A stretch of 64,000 nt of DNA from Pseudoalteromonas sp. UG3-2 (GTDB taxonomy: Bacteria; Pseudomonadota; Gammaproteobacteria; Enterobacterales; Alteromonadaceae): positions 434,001 through 498,000 of the forward strand of contig NZ_JAWLJU010000002.1 of NCBI RefSeq assembly GCF_037120705.1, read 5' to 3'. Position numbers and translations under genes: made by a program. The notes under the pieces are model-generated. The model made no database searches, was not told the DNA's origin, and saw only the letters and a list, made by a program, of their open reading frames with translations. Below, piece by piece: positions 9,046 through 19,037 of the stretch. Within the stretch, counting starts at the first letter, position 1, and every line of letters starts with the position of its first letter.

Positions 9046-10311
9046 ATGAACAAACGAATACTCACTACCATTGCTCTGTGTTTTTGTCATTACGCTCAGG
9101 CAGAAAGTTACGTTATTAATGCTGAAGCGGCACTCGATGTTGTCAGCGGCAAAGTGATTTCGCCAGCGACATTAATTGTCACTGACAACAAAATCACCTC
9201 ATTAACGAAATCCAATCGCATGGCGTACCCTCAAGGGGCGAAGGTGATCGATTTGCCAGGCAAAACCTTATTGCCTGGTCTTTACGATATGCATGTCCAT
9301 CTTACTTCAGATGCCCAAGTGCACGGCTACAAAAGGCTGCAGCGTACAGCTCCTCGAGCTGCCATTACTGGCGTGAGAAACGCCCAGCGAACACTGCAAG
9401 CGGGCTTTACTTCGGTGCGCAACTTAGGGGCGGCAGGTTATGCCGATTTTGCCCTTCGTGACGCCATCCGTGATGGCGATGTAACTGGGCCGCGGATCAA
9501 CGCTTCTGGCCCCTCGCTTGGGATCACCGGCGGCCATTGCGACAATAATTTGTTGACCCATGAACACCAAGTAAAAGCGGCTGGGGTTGCCGATGGTCCA
9601 TGGGCGGTACGTGCGAAAGTGCGCGAGAACATTAAATATGGCGCCGATGTGATTAAGTTTTGTGCCACTGGTGGTGTGTTATCAAAAGGCACTAAAGTCG
9701 GGGCACAGCAATACTCTCAAGAGGAAATGACGGCGCTGGTCGCTGAAGCTAAGCTTAGGGGAGTAACCGTGGCTGCCCATGCTCATGGTACCGAAGGCAT
9801 TAAAGCGGCCATTCGTGCCGGAGTGGATTCAGTTGAGCATGTCAGTTTTGTTGATGACGAAGCGATTCAGTTGGCGAAACAGCAGGGCACCTATTTCTCA
9901 ATGGACATTTACACCACCGAATACATTCTTGCCGAGGGCGAAAAAGCAGGGATTTTGCAAGAAAGCTTAGACAAAGAGCGCACCGTGGGTAAAACCCAGC
10001 GTGCTAGCTTTACTAAGGCATTAGAGGCCGGCGTGAAGATGGTGTTTGGCTCAGATGCCGGTGTTTACCCTCATGGCGACAATGGCAAACAATTTAGTCG
10101 TATGGTGCAGTTTGGTATGACTGAATTACAAGCCTTGCAAGCGGCCACTATTAATGCCGCGACCTTACTGCAACAACAACAGCAGCTAGGTTCATTGGAG
10201 GTGGGTAAGTTGGCCGATATTATTGCCGTTTCGGGTGATCCGTTAAACGACATTAGGGTGATGGAAAAGGTCAGCTTTGTGATGAAAAACGGTGTAATTG
10301 TCAAACAGTAA
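9046..10311 (+). CDS. secreted amidohydrolase, probable metal-dependent dipeptidase (prolidase-like)
   Basis: ATG at 9046 is preferred because AAGGAG precedes it and it opens a clean signal peptide (MNKRILTTIALCFCHYAQA), giving 421 residues. The amidohydrolase metal site is complete: HVH in the first strand, the Lys of VIKFCATGG that is usually carboxylated, HAHGTEG, the His of VEHVSF and the Asp of GSDAGVYPHG. This set matches the subgroup that includes imidazolonepropionase-like enzymes and Xaa-Pro, Xaa-Arg or Xaa-Lys dipeptidases. Export plus the adjacent peptide transporter supports a periplasmic dipeptidase. The exact side-chain preference cannot be read. Confidence 0.85.
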   Translation: MNKRILTTIALCFCHYAQAESYVINAEAALDVVSGKVISPATLIVTDNKITSLTKSNRMAYPQGAKVIDLPGKTLLPGLYDMHVHLTSDAQVHGYKRLQRTAPRAAITGVRNAQRTLQAGFTSVRNLGAAGYADFALRDAIRDGDVTGPRINASGPSLGITGGHCDNNLLTHEHQVKAAGVADGPWAVRAKVRENIKYGADVIKFCATGGVLSKGTKVGAQQYSQEEMTALVAEAKLRGVTVAAHAHGTEGIKAAIRAGVDSVEHVSFVDDEAIQLAKQQGTYFSMDIYTTEYILAEGEKAGILQESLDKERTVGKTQRASFTKALEAGVKMVFGSDAGVYPHGDNGKQFSRMVQFGMTELQALQAATINAATLLQQQQQLGSLEVGKLADIIAVSGDPLNDIRVMEKVSFVMKNGVIVKQ

Positions 10312-10360
10312 GCAAGCCAGATTGTGCAGCAGCATGGCTGCACAATCCAGTTTTAGTCTC

Positions 10361-12400
10361 TTACATTACCCGCATACCTGGCTGTGAGCCTTCGTCAGGG
10401 TTTAAGATGTAGATTTCTTTACCACCAGGCCCTGCAGCTAAAACCATGCCTTCAGATAAACCAAAGCGCATTTTACGCGGTTTAAGGTTGGCCACCATCA
10501 CGGTGTGTTTGCCAATCAAGTCTTCAGGTGCATACGCGGCCTTAATGCCTGCAAACACTTGGCGTGTTTCTCCACCTAGGTCTAACGTCAGTTTTAACAA
10601 CTTATCGGCGCCATCAACATGCTCTGCATTGGCGATTTTGGCAATGCGCAGGTCGACTTTAGCAAAGTCATCAAATTCAATTTCAGCGGCGATGGGCTCT
10701 TTTACCAAAGGACTGTCTGGGTCTTTGGCTGGGCTTGATTGACCACCGACTTTTTTCTCTAAGCTTTCTTTTGAAGATTCAATCATGGTGTTGACTTTAT
10801 CCATATCAACGCGCTGCATCAGTGCCTTAAACTTATTGATGTCATGATCAACCAATGGGCTAGAAAGAGTAGACCACTGCAGCTCAGTATTAAGGAACGC
10901 CTCAACATTGGCGGCCATACCAGGCAAAATGGGTTTCAAGTAAGTCATCAAGACACGGAATAGGTTGAGTCCCAATGAACAAACTTGGTGCGCCCGCTCT
11001 AGGGTGTCTTCGTTTTTAGCCAGTACCCAAGGCGCTTCGGCGTCGATAAACTGGTTTGCTTTGTCAGCTAAGGTCATGATCTCGCGCACAGCACGGCTGA
11101 ACTCACGATTTTCATAATGCTCAGCAATGGTGTCTTGGGCGTCGCTAAAGCTTTTCAGCAGGGCCTCATCCATAATGGTGCTGCTCAGCTTGCCGTCAAA
11201 CTTCTTAGTGATAAAGCCGGCACAGCGACTGGCAATATTCACCACCTTACCAACCAAGTCAGAATTTACTCGTTGAGCAAAATCTTCTAAGTTGAGATCC
11301 AGGTCGGTCACGCCACTGTTTAGTTTCGCCGCGTAGTAATAACGAAGATACTCAGGGTCTAAGTGTTCTAAATACGTGCGTGCTTTAACGAAAGTGCCTT
11401 TAGATTTAGACATCTTGGCGCCATTAACGGTAACAAAGCCGTGAGCAAAAACATTGTTTGGCTTACGGAAGTTGGCGCCTTCAAGCATTGCAGGCCAAAA
11501 TAGGCTGTGGAAATAAATGATGTCTTTACCAATAAAATGATACAGCTCAGCATCAGAGCCTTCGGCCCAAAACTCTTCAAAATTAAGACCTTGCTTATCG
11601 CATAGGTTTTTAAAGCTGGCCATGTAGCCGATTGGCGCATCTAGCCAAACGTAAAAATATTTCCCCGGTGCGCCTGGGATCTCAAAGCCAAAGTAGGGAG
11701 CATCACGGCTAATGTCCCATTGCTGCAAACCGTCGGCAAACCATTCATCGAGTTTGTTGGCCATTTCTGATTGCAAGCTGCCAGAGCGCAGCCAAGACTT
11801 CAACATATCTTCAAATGCGGGCAAGTCGAAGAAGTAGTGCTCTGAGTCTTTTAAGATGGGGGTAGCACCAGACATAACCGATTTTGGCTCAATCAACTCA
11901 GTTGGGCTGTAGGTTGCACCACAGACATCACAGCTGTCGCCGTTTTGTTCTTCGGCTTTACAGGTTGGGCAGGTGCCAGTGACAAAGCGATCCGGTAAGA
12001 AAATGTGCTTTTCAGGGTCAAATAACTGCGAGATAGTGCGCTTTTTAATGTAGCCTTTATCATCAAGGCGAGTGTAGATAAGCTCGCTTAGTTCGCGGTT
12101 TTCTTCGCTATGGGTACTGTGATAATTGTCAAATTCAATATTGAAATCGGCAAAATCGCGTTGGCGCTCAACACTGACCTGCTTCACCATTTCCTCGGGC
12201 GTGATACCTTGTTTTTGCGCGTTGAGCATGATCGGTGTGCCATGGGCATCATCGGCGCAAACATAGTAAGTTTCATGACCTTGGAGCTTTTGAAAGCGGG
12301 CCCAAATATCGGTCTGGATGTACTCCAGCAAATGGCCTAGGTGAGTAGGACCATTGGCATAGGGTAGTGCACTAGTAATGAGAATTTTTCTCTTCGTCAT
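10361..12400 (-). CDS. metG: methionyl-tRNA synthetase
   Basis: The 679-residue protein is a full-length dimeric MetRS. It shows the HIGH-type motif in [14 protein letters not shown] near the N terminus, a zinc knuckle ([17 protein letters not shown]), KMSKS at residues 329-333, and a C-terminal EMAP/Trbp111-like tRNA-binding domain from about residue 575 ([14 protein letters not shown]). It charges tRNA-Met and initiator tRNA. It is divergent from mrp, an arrangement known in many gammaproteobacteria. Its end is 49 bases from the convergent amidohydrolase gene. Confidence 0.98.
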   Translation of the reverse strand: MTKRKILITSALPYANGPTHLGHLLEYIQTDIWARFQKLQGHETYYVCADDAHGTPIMLNAQKQGITPEEMVKQVSVERQRDFADFNIEFDNYHSTHSEENRELSELIYTRLDDKGYIKKRTISQLFDPEKHIFLPDRFVTGTCPTCKAEEQNGDSCDVCGATYSPTELIEPKSVMSGATPILKDSEHYFFDLPAFEDMLKSWLRSGSLQSEMANKLDEWFADGLQQWDISRDAPYFGFEIPGAPGKYFYVWLDAPIGYMASFKNLCDKQGLNFEEFWAEGSDAELYHFIGKDIIYFHSLFWPAMLEGANFRKPNNVFAHGFVTVNGAKMSKSKGTFVKARTYLEHLDPEYLRYYYAAKLNSGVTDLDLNLEDFAQRVNSDLVGKVVNIASRCAGFITKKFDGKLSSTIMDEALLKSFSDAQDTIAEHYENREFSRAVREIMTLADKANQFIDAEAPWVLAKNEDTLERAHQVCSLGLNLFRVLMTYLKPILPGMAANVEAFLNTELQWSTLSSPLVDHDINKFKALMQRVDMDKVNTMIESSKESLEKKVGGQSSPAKDPDSPLVKEPIAAEIEFDDFAKVDLRIAKIANAEHVDGADKLLKLTLDLGGETRQVFAGIKAAYAPEDLIGKHTVMVANLKPRKMRFGLSEGMVLAAGPGGKEIYILNPDEGSQPGMRVM

Positions 12401-12597
12401 AACGATTCCATGAATTTGGCGCGATTTGTTGTTTTATTGATAATGTCAGTGGCCAGCTTTATCACCAACACAAGTCTGGCTACAAAAATGAGAACTCACC
12501 ACCGAATATATCGTGAACCGCGAATTGACTGGTTTTAATGAAGTGAATGTTACATAATTCCGAGGCTATTTTCATCATCCTTAGGAGTTTAATTTTT

Positions 12598-13692
12598 ATG
12601 TTTGGACTGGAAAAGTGGTTCGCTAAAGGAAAAAACAGCAAACAAGCCGTTGCAGAACTTCTAAAGGGATACCGCAGTGCCGTTTTGCCTGTGGGGATCG
12701 ATAGTAATTGGATAGTCAAAGTCGCAGACAATAAAGACGCGTTGACAGTCAATATTAACCTGCCCTTTGCACTCAATTGTGAGCAACAGCTCAGTGAGTT
12801 TCTCAGTAATAAACTCGACCAACCCGTGGTAGTAAACACTCAAGTGGTGGTGGTTGGACGCCCTAAGTTTAAAGCCATTAAGCACATTATTTTGGTGGCT
12901 TCGGGCAAGGGCGGCGTGGGTAAGTCGACGTCTGCGATTAACCTCGCATATGGTTTATCTGCGCAAGGCGCCAAAGTGGGGGTGCTGGATGCCGATATTT
13001 ATGGCCCGTCTTTGCCAAGCTTGATGGCCATGGGTAATGCAAAACCGCAAGCAAAAGATGACAAAACATTATTACCGATTGAACGTCACGGCATTAAAGC
13101 GATGTCAATCGGCTTTTTAGTGGCAGCAGAAGATGCCACCGTGTGGCGCGGCCCTATGGCTTCGCAGGCATTAACACAGCTATTAAATGAAACCGATTGG
13201 GGCGAGTTAGATTATCTGATAGTCGACATGCCCCCCGGTACTGGCGATATTCAATTAACCATGACCCAAAAAGTGCCGGCCAGTGGTGCTGTTATCGTCA
13301 CAACACCTCAGACACTGGCCTTGGCCGATGCGCAAAAAGGCATTGCCATGTTTGAAAAGGTGCAATTGCCGATTTTAGGTTTGATTGAAAATATGAGTTA
13401 TTTCAACTGTCACCACTGTGGTGGTCGCAATGATATTTTTGGTGCCGCTCAAGGTACTGAACTGACGAGCCGTTATGGCGCGCCATTGTTGGCTGAAGTG
13501 CCTTTACACGACAGCATTCGCAACGCCACCGAGTCTGGTGACAATATTATCGCCACGCAGCAATCCGAGGATGCAAATGCTGCCCATCAGGTGGCGGATC
13601 ATTATGTCGATTGTGCCCAACTGGTGGCCAGTATGTTATATTATCAATCAGACTCAACATCGGGTGTTGAGGTTGTGATGACGGAAGATTAA
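12598..13692 (+). CDS. apbC: Mrp/ApbC/NBP35-type iron-sulfur cluster carrier ATPase
   Basis: ATG at 12598 is chosen because TAGGAGT precedes it and the upstream extension (MLHNSEAIF...) is unconserved. The 364-residue protein has a partial MIP18-like N-terminal domain (about 1-90), the deviant Walker [28 protein letters not shown] (switch region) and the paired cysteines CHHC that hold a bridging cluster between subunits. It carries and transfers Fe-S clusters in the cytosol. The dcd gene follows after 2 bases, so the two are co-transcribed. Confidence 0.95.
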   Translation: MFGLEKWFAKGKNSKQAVAELLKGYRSAVLPVGIDSNWIVKVADNKDALTVNINLPFALNCEQQLSEFLSNKLDQPVVVNTQVVVVGRPKFKAIKHIILVASGKGGVGKSTSAINLAYGLSAQGAKVGVLDADIYGPSLPSLMAMGNAKPQAKDDKTLLPIERHGIKAMSIGFLVAAEDATVWRGPMASQALTQLLNETDWGELDYLIVDMPPGTGDIQLTMTQKVPASGAVIVTTPQTLALADAQKGIAMFEKVQLPILGLIENMSYFNCHHCGGRNDIFGAAQGTELTSRYGAPLLAEVPLHDSIRNATESGDNIIATQQSEDANAAHQVADHYVDCAQLVASMLYYQSDSTSGVEVVMTED

Positions 13693-13694
13693 CA

Positions 13695-14279
13695 ATGAGA
13701 TTATCGGATACCCATATTCGAGAAGCAATAGAGCAGCAACGAATCGTAATAGAGCCGACGCCAAAGCCAGAAATGATTTCTGGAGTTACGGTGGACCTTA
13801 GGCTAGGTAATAAGTTTCGCGTGTTTCAAGACCACGCAGCACCCTACGTTGATTTAAGTGGCCCGAAAGAGCAAATCAATGCCGCCATGGAATCCATCAT
13901 GAGCGATGAGATTGTGTTAGATGAAGGCCAAGCTTTTTTCCTTCATCCCGGTGAGCTGGCGTTAGCCATGACCTATGAAAAAGTCACCTTACCTGCCGAT
14001 TTAGTGGGGTGGTTGGATGGTCGTTCGTCATTGGCTCGTTTGGGTCTAATGGTGCACGTCACGGCGCATCGTATCGACCCGGGTTGGTCGGGCAATATCG
14101 TGTTGGAGTTTTATAATTCTGGAAAGCTGCCATTGGCACTGAGACCAAACATGAAAATTGGTGCGATGAGTTTTGAAACCATGACCAGTGTCGCTGAGTT
14201 TCCTTACAACGAACGCAAAGACGCCAAATACAAAGATCAAAGCGGCGCCATCGCTTCTCGAATTAGCGACGACAGTTAA
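13695..14279 (+). CDS. dcd: dCTP deaminase
   Basis: The 194-residue protein is colinear with Dcd: [11 protein letters not shown] at the start, [23 protein letters not shown] and [19 protein letters not shown], the last containing the catalytic Glu. It converts dCTP to dUTP, the main dUMP source for thymidylate in gammaproteobacteria. It starts 2 bases after apbC. A hairpin with a T tract follows the stop codon. Confidence 0.97.
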   Translation: MRLSDTHIREAIEQQRIVIEPTPKPEMISGVTVDLRLGNKFRVFQDHAAPYVDLSGPKEQINAAMESIMSDEIVLDEGQAFFLHPGELALAMTYEKVTLPADLVGWLDGRSSLARLGLMVHVTAHRIDPGWSGNIVLEFYNSGKLPLALRPNMKIGAMSFETMTSVAEFPYNERKDAKYKDQSGAIASRISDDS

Positions 14280-14286
14280 ACACCAT

Positions 14287-14316
14287 ACTCGTCAACGATT
14301 GGGTTGGCGAGTTTTC
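14287..14316 (+). terminator. intrinsic terminator after dcd
   Basis: A stem ACTCG-t-CAAC / GTTG-g-CGAGT is followed by TTTT. It lies 8 bases after the dcd stop codon and would end the apbC-dcd transcript. Confidence 0.65.
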
Positions 14317-14503
14317 TCTATTGTCAGCGAATACCCTGCCTAATCTCCTGTTACATCATGAAACAGCCAGCGAGTTGTGTTTTATTCACATAGCAACCAT
14401 ACTTGAGAATGTATTATTTAAACAGCAAGCCGCTTTGGTCTCATATTGTGAGTCATTGTTCTTGTTTGTTTTTTAGGTAAATAATAGCGAATGCCATTAA
14501 CCT

Positions 14504-14534
14504 GTTAGTGTTAGTGTTAGTGTTAGTGTTAGTG
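14504..14534 (+). repeat. hexanucleotide tandem repeat, five copies of GTTAGT
   Basis: Five perfect GTTAGT units run from 14504 to 14533, ending 30 bases before the start codon of the EAL gene and 17 bases before its AAGGAG box. The tract lies in the leader or promoter, where a change in copy number could alter expression. It does not sit in a reading frame. Confidence 0.9.
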
Positions 14535-14563
14535 GTAAGGTGCGATACTCAAGGAGATAGGGT

Positions 14564-17035
14564 ATGTGGCTGAGCGTAGCAAGGCAGGCGCTAATAGCAG
14601 TCTTTTTAGCTGGTGCTTTACTTGCCATGGTCTTTCCAGGTGTTGCCAGTGACGATAATAAAACACAACAGACAAATACCCCTGTGGCGACATTTGCGAT
14701 TGCGTACGGGGAGTTAAGTAATGCACAATTTGCGCCCCTTGAAAGCCAGTTTTACGTGCCCAAAGCGCAAGCAGTTTGGCTAAAAGCCAACATCAATGAA
14801 ACCAGGTTAAACGAAGACGTTGTCCTTACTGTGGAGCGGCCATTATTAGGTCAGGTTGCATTTTATCACCGCGATAGCGCAGGAAGTTTATCCGCGCTGG
14901 ATGGTGAGCACGTCACCACATCGCTGCGTCACTTCTCACCCCACTTAATAGTACACGAGCCGAAGCGACTGCAACACGTATACATCAAGATCACTTCTCC
15001 GTATCGGTCGCAGTCGCAGATCTCGCTTACTTCCTACGCTAATTATCATAGCCAAGTCGACAATCGCCTGTTTGCCAGTGGGGTATTTTCCGGGGTGTTA
15101 TTGCTGTTGAGCGTTTACATGTTCGCCACTGGGCTATTGTCAAAAAGAGCAAGCCTGCTCTCGATTGCAGGCTATATCTTGTCATTAGGCGGGTTTTATA
15201 TTATTCATCAAGGCCTGACAGACGTTTTCTTTAGCTATCAAACCACCCTCACGGTTATGCAGTACAGTAGCAGTTTATTGGCTGCGGCGCTGGGCTGTTG
15301 TTTATTATTTTTCTATCACTTTTTAGTTCGACGACGATTAACAGGCACCATCAACACCATGACGCAAAGCATGGCTTATGGTTACTTGTTGGTGGCCGCA
15401 GCCATTGTGATCAGTGCCGGTCAGCTCGCGTTTGCAGTGCAAGCGGTATTGGTATTAGTGGCGCTGGCCGTCGCTATGGCCGTGTTGTTGCAACAACAGC
15501 AAAGTAACCGTAAAGAAGTGTGGTTTTGTGGGGCAGTGTGGATGCCAATTCTGCTTCTGATGGGACTTTTTGCCGTGGGACAATTAACCAGAACCATGCT
15601 GTTGTCCACTTCTTTGACTCATCTATTGGTGTCATCGCACTTGGTGTTATTGTTAGGGTTTGTGGTTTGGCACGACAGTGAAAGTCGCAAGAATTTTATT
15701 AAATATACTCGAGTGGATAAAGACACTGAGTTGTCAAATAAGTTTGCTCTATTTACGGCACTGGAAGAGCTGGAGCTTAAAAATAAAGCACACACTTTAT
15801 TGTTATTTAAACCGCTCATACTGCCTACCATCAAACTGAACTTTGGCCTGAGCTTTGCCAACCAATACATCAACAAATTGTTCAAAAAGGTCTCTCAGCA
15901 AATCAATACTTATGGTAACGCGGCGATCGCCAATCCGGTCGACACTGAGATTTATCGCCTAGAAGAGGATGTATTTGCCATTATCCTCGATGGTAAGATT
16001 GAAGTGAGTCAGGTCGAGCAATATGTCTGTATTCTTTCTTCAGTATTTGAAGAGGGAGTGGGTTTTAAAGACACCAAAATAGTAGATAGCCTTGAAGTTG
16101 GGGTAGCCAATCACCCAATGCATGCTAAAACTACTGAAAAATTAGTGCAAAGAGCACTGCAGGCACTCAATACCAAATCGCAAAATGGTCAACGCTGGCA
16201 TTTATTTGACGTTGAAAACTCAATGTCTTCCGAGCGTCAGTTGCAATTGAGTTCGCACTTGAAAGGGGCCATCGAGCAGAATCAATTTAGTTTGTTTTTT
16301 CAGCCGCAAGTGAACCTTACGACAGGCAAAGTCTTTGGTTCAGAGGCGTTATTGCGCTGGCTGCACCCTGATTTTGGGTATATTCCTCCGGATGAGTTTA
16401 TTCCCATCGCTGAGTCCTCAGGCCAGATTTTTGAAATAACCGAATGGGTGTTAGAGCAGGCCTTGCATTACCAAGCGCAGATCACTCAAGTGATGCCCGA
16501 TCACGTTATTTCGATAAATATTTCCGGTCGTGACCTAAATCGTAAAGAGCTTTCGGTACAGTTGATCACCTTGATTAACGAATTATCCTTAGCGCCATCG
16601 CAAATCATGATAGAAATCACCGAGTCGGTAACCATAGGCAAAGAGGCTGAGCTACAAGGGGTGTTGGACGACTATCGCTCTATCGGCGTAAAGGTGGCTA
16701 TTGATGATTTTGGCACCGGGTATTCCTCGCTTGCTTATTTGAGTAAGCTTGGTTTCGATGAATTGAAAATAGACAAAAGTTTTGTCATGGACATTGAAAC
16801 CTCTAAAAGCAATCAGACCATCTGTAAGGCGACTTGCGATATGGCCCATAACCTTGGTTCTAAAGTTGTGGCTGAAGGGGTGGAAGACGTTAATAGCTAT
16901 ATTCGTTTACAAGCCTATGGCTGTGATTACGCCCAAGGGTATTTTATATCGCGGCCCTTGCCCTTTAATGAATATATTAGCTGGCTGACCAAGGTCAGTG
17001 ATTCTGATGATATAAAATCTTTCCTAGTTCGTTAA
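14564..17035 (+). CDS. membrane-bound c-di-GMP phosphodiesterase: 7TM sensor, degenerate GGDEF, EAL
   Basis: The 823-residue protein opens with a signal/anchor segment, then a periplasmic domain, a block of seven or so membrane helices at about residues 165-370 (7TMR-DISM layout), a degenerate GGDEF domain (the GGDEF site reads EEDVF) and an EAL domain from about 560. The EAL site looks complete: SEALLRW, SINISGRDL, EITESV, AIDDFGTGYSSL, KIDKSFV and VVAEGVE. It should therefore hydrolyse c-di-GMP at the inner membrane in response to a periplasmic signal. A strong AAGGAG precedes ATG 14564. The 3' end overlaps the convergent CLCA_X gene by 41 bases. Confidence 0.93.
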   Translation: MWLSVARQALIAVFLAGALLAMVFPGVASDDNKTQQTNTPVATFAIAYGELSNAQFAPLESQFYVPKAQAVWLKANINETRLNEDVVLTVERPLLGQVAFYHRDSAGSLSALDGEHVTTSLRHFSPHLIVHEPKRLQHVYIKITSPYRSQSQISLTSYANYHSQVDNRLFASGVFSGVLLLLSVYMFATGLLSKRASLLSIAGYILSLGGFYIIHQGLTDVFFSYQTTLTVMQYSSSLLAAALGCCLLFFYHFLVRRRLTGTINTMTQSMAYGYLLVAAAIVISAGQLAFAVQAVLVLVALAVAMAVLLQQQQSNRKEVWFCGAVWMPILLLMGLFAVGQLTRTMLLSTSLTHLLVSSHLVLLLGFVVWHDSESRKNFIKYTRVDKDTELSNKFALFTALEELELKNKAHTLLLFKPLILPTIKLNFGLSFANQYINKLFKKVSQQINTYGNAAIANPVDTEIYRLEEDVFAIILDGKIEVSQVEQYVCILSSVFEEGVGFKDTKIVDSLEVGVANHPMHAKTTEKLVQRALQALNTKSQNGQRWHLFDVENSMSSERQLQLSSHLKGAIEQNQFSLFFQPQVNLTTGKVFGSEALLRWLHPDFGYIPPDEFIPIAESSGQIFEITEWVLEQALHYQAQITQVMPDHVISINISGRDLNRKELSVQLITLINELSLAPSQIMIEITESVTIGKEAELQGVLDDYRSIGVKVAIDDFGTGYSSLAYLSKLGFDELKIDKSFVMDIETSKSNQTICKATCDMAHNLGSKVVAEGVEDVNSYIRLQAYGCDYAQGYFISRPLPFNEYISWLTKVSDSDDIKSFLVR

Positions 17036-17783
17036 AGTACCCCAGCAAGGGGGCTGCACAACGTGCCAATTGCTTTTGGCTGGGATAAAGCCCCAAACGT
17101 TCAAGCTCCGAGTATTTAATTCCCGAGGCCAGAAAGTCATTGGAAATATCGCCATGATAGGCAATGATCGCTTCAAACATCCGTGCGCTGAGCTCTTCGG
17201 GCATGGCGTAGTAAATTTGCTTATTGGCTTGATCGGCTACTTTTGCCACGCTAAAAAAGTCACTGGGTCGTTGTTTATCGGGCTGTAAAAAGGTGTTGCT
17301 AAAATAGTTATCGAGCAAACGATTTAGTGCGTGAGGCTTTACCTGTTTAGCTCTAAGCCAGGCCGCAGAAGCAAAGCCATGACTGGGTTTGGCAATCAGG
17401 TGCTGACAAATATAGTGATCAAAGGCGTGCCACCATTCATGGGCTAGAGCGCCACCGCCGGCGTTTTTTGCTAATGCTAAGGTATTGGAGCTGGCACAAT
17501 AGTGGGCTTGAACACCAGGTTGGCCGCCACTGCCAAAGGCAAAATTTAGGGTGTTGCGTAGGCCAATGGTTGCAGGTGGCAGCTGCAGTATTTGAGCTAA
17601 ATCGGCCAGCGCATCATAAATTAAATTGGCAGAAATGTGTTTTTCTTCTGGCTTCACCCAATGACCTATGGTCATGGTTTTAAAGCCAAAAGTGTGTTTT
17701 ATTTCGGCAAAATCCACTTGGTCGCCAAAGCGGTAGTCTGGCCCATGGCGTTTAAAGCCGCGTTGTATTCTCGGAAGCTTCAT
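16995..17783 (-). CDS. CLCA_X family protein with HEWWH zinc-protease motif
   Basis: The 262-residue protein resembles the CLCA_X family of gammaproteobacteria, related to polyvalent-protein-associated LPD1 domains. The visible active-site motif is ALAHEWWHAFDHY (HExxH). No signal peptide is seen, so it is probably cytoplasmic. Function is unknown. Its ATG at 17783 overlaps the tapT stop as TAATG, which implies translational coupling to tapT. Confidence 0.75.
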   Translation of the reverse strand: MKLPRIQRGFKRHGPDYRFGDQVDFAEIKHTFGFKTMTIGHWVKPEEKHISANLIYDALADLAQILQLPPATIGLRNTLNFAFGSGGQPGVQAHYCASSNTLALAKNAGGGALAHEWWHAFDHYICQHLIAKPSHGFASAAWLRAKQVKPHALNRLLDNYFSNTFLQPDKQRPSDFFSVAKVADQANKQIYYAMPEELSARMFEAIIAYHGDISNDFLASGIKYSELERLGLYPSQKQLARCAAPLLGYFNELGKILYHQNH

Positions 17784-18403
17784 TATTTATTTTGATAGCG
17801 TCTACGGACATCGGGTGTCATAAATTTCATTTGTTGTTCCACCATGCCTTGCTGTAGCGTCAATAACTGGGTGACATCACAGCCTTCGACCAGATCTAAA
17901 AAGCGTGCACAGGCCTCTAATGTGGATAAACTGAACTCATGCTTAGACTTACGAATGGTGTAGTGACTTTGATCATGAGTCGCGAAGCTAAAGCTGGGTA
18001 AATCATGCAGCCAGTGATTACTTTGATACAGCCGAGTGGCTTTTTTCCAGGTGCCATCCAAGATAATAATGGTATCAAGCTCGAGCTTTTCAGCCGCCCC
18101 TGCAGCGAGTGTTTGTGCGTGTTTATTGGGGTAAAGTAACGCCGCCTTTCGGTTAGCAAGGTAGCTTTGCACTGCGCTAAAATCTGCGGCGCTTTCACCG
18201 ACGACTAGCTGAATGTGCTGTAACTGTAACGCCAGTAATTTTGCGGTGTTTTTTGCTACTTTGGTTTCGCTGGGGTGCTGCAAAATCACCACTTCAATGT
18301 GGTTATTAAGGGGTTGGCTTAGGTAACTACAGACACAGGTTGTGACAGGAAAATCACAAGATGGACAAACCGGACGCTTCATAACACTGGTAATTTTATT
18401 CAT
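17783..18403 (-). CDS. tapT: tRNA-uridine aminocarboxypropyltransferase (DTW domain)
   Basis: The protein has the TapT/TDD layout: zinc-type cysteines CPSCDFPVTTCVC near the N terminus, LLYPNKHAQTL, the signature ILDGTWKKATRLYQ and a C-terminal FSLSTLEACARFL segment. The enzyme adds the 3-amino-3-carboxypropyl group from SAM to uridine 47 of tRNAs (acp3U). The start is uncertain: ATG at 18403 gives 206 residues and is taken here, while the open frame reaches 18445 and ATG 18382 is also possible; no start has a strong ribosome site. It is coupled to the CLCA_X gene downstream. Confidence 0.87.
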   Translation of the reverse strand: MNKITSVMKRPVCPSCDFPVTTCVCSYLSQPLNNHIEVVILQHPSETKVAKNTAKLLALQLQHIQLVVGESAADFSAVQSYLANRKAALLYPNKHAQTLAAGAAEKLELDTIIILDGTWKKATRLYQSNHWLHDLPSFSFATHDQSHYTIRKSKHEFSLSTLEACARFLDLVEGCDVTQLLTLQQGMVEQQMKFMTPDVRRRYQNK

Positions 18404-18496
18404 TTCGCTGCATATTATCATATATGCCAGCATATTACTTTGCACTTGCTGATGACTTTACTAGCATTAATGTAGCGCAAAGCCATAAGGACAGTT

Positions 18497-18835
18497 ATGT
18501 ACATCGAAATTGATGAAGAAGCACTTGAGAACATGAAAATGTTACTTGGGGAGCAGTTCGAGGAAACCGTGATTTTCTGTTGCTCTGAGTTTGAGCGCTT
18601 GGAGTCAGAATTGATGCTGAATTTAAACAAAGACAAAGAAGCCGCAATTCGTCATGCTCATAGCTTAAAGTCCAATGCTCTACAGTTTGGTGCCAAGAGC
18701 TTGAGCGAGGTGGCCCGGACTATCGAACATGGCCTTGCTTCGGGCGATGAAGCTGCCACCACAGAAGCCCTTGATAAGCTGGCACACCAAGTCGCAGGCT
18801 CCAAAACTAGGCTGCAACAATGGCTAACGGCTTAA
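18497..18835 (+). CDS. stand-alone HPt (histidine phosphotransfer) protein
   Basis: The 112-residue all-helical protein has the HPt motif HAHSLKSNALQFGA with the phospho-accepting histidine at about residue 55. Such proteins relay phosphate between a hybrid kinase receiver and a response regulator. No kinase or regulator is adjacent; the only hybrid kinase in the window (38798-41476) already has its own HPt domain. AAGGACAG precedes the ATG. The gene is divergent from tapT. Confidence 0.88.
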   Translation: MYIEIDEEALENMKMLLGEQFEETVIFCCSEFERLESELMLNLNKDKEAAIRHAHSLKSNALQFGAKSLSEVARTIEHGLASGDEAATTEALDKLAHQVAGSKTRLQQWLTA

Positions 18836-19037
18836 CCCAGTCTGCATACGTTTTAGCCAGTCCTGTCTTTTATTTCCTGCGAGTTTTTTACACCCCAAGT
18901 TAGATTAATTTTTTTCAACTTAGCGCAGTTGCAGATAGCAGTTGTGCTGAGTTGTGTTTGCGCAAATGTGGTCAAGATTAGCGCTAGTAATTCGCCTTAG
19001 ATGTAAGCTATGCTGGGAGCATGAATGAGGGGGTGAA

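Noticed and set aside
12504..12517. CGAATATATCGTGA before apbC, resembling the TCGCGA-N4-TCGYGA sites
   Set aside because: Only one half agrees (about 12 of 16 bases); probably chance in AT-rich sequence.
18418..18636. Minus-strand open frame over the HPt gene
   Set aside because: It is the shadow of the HPt gene, which has a clear motif and ribosome site.
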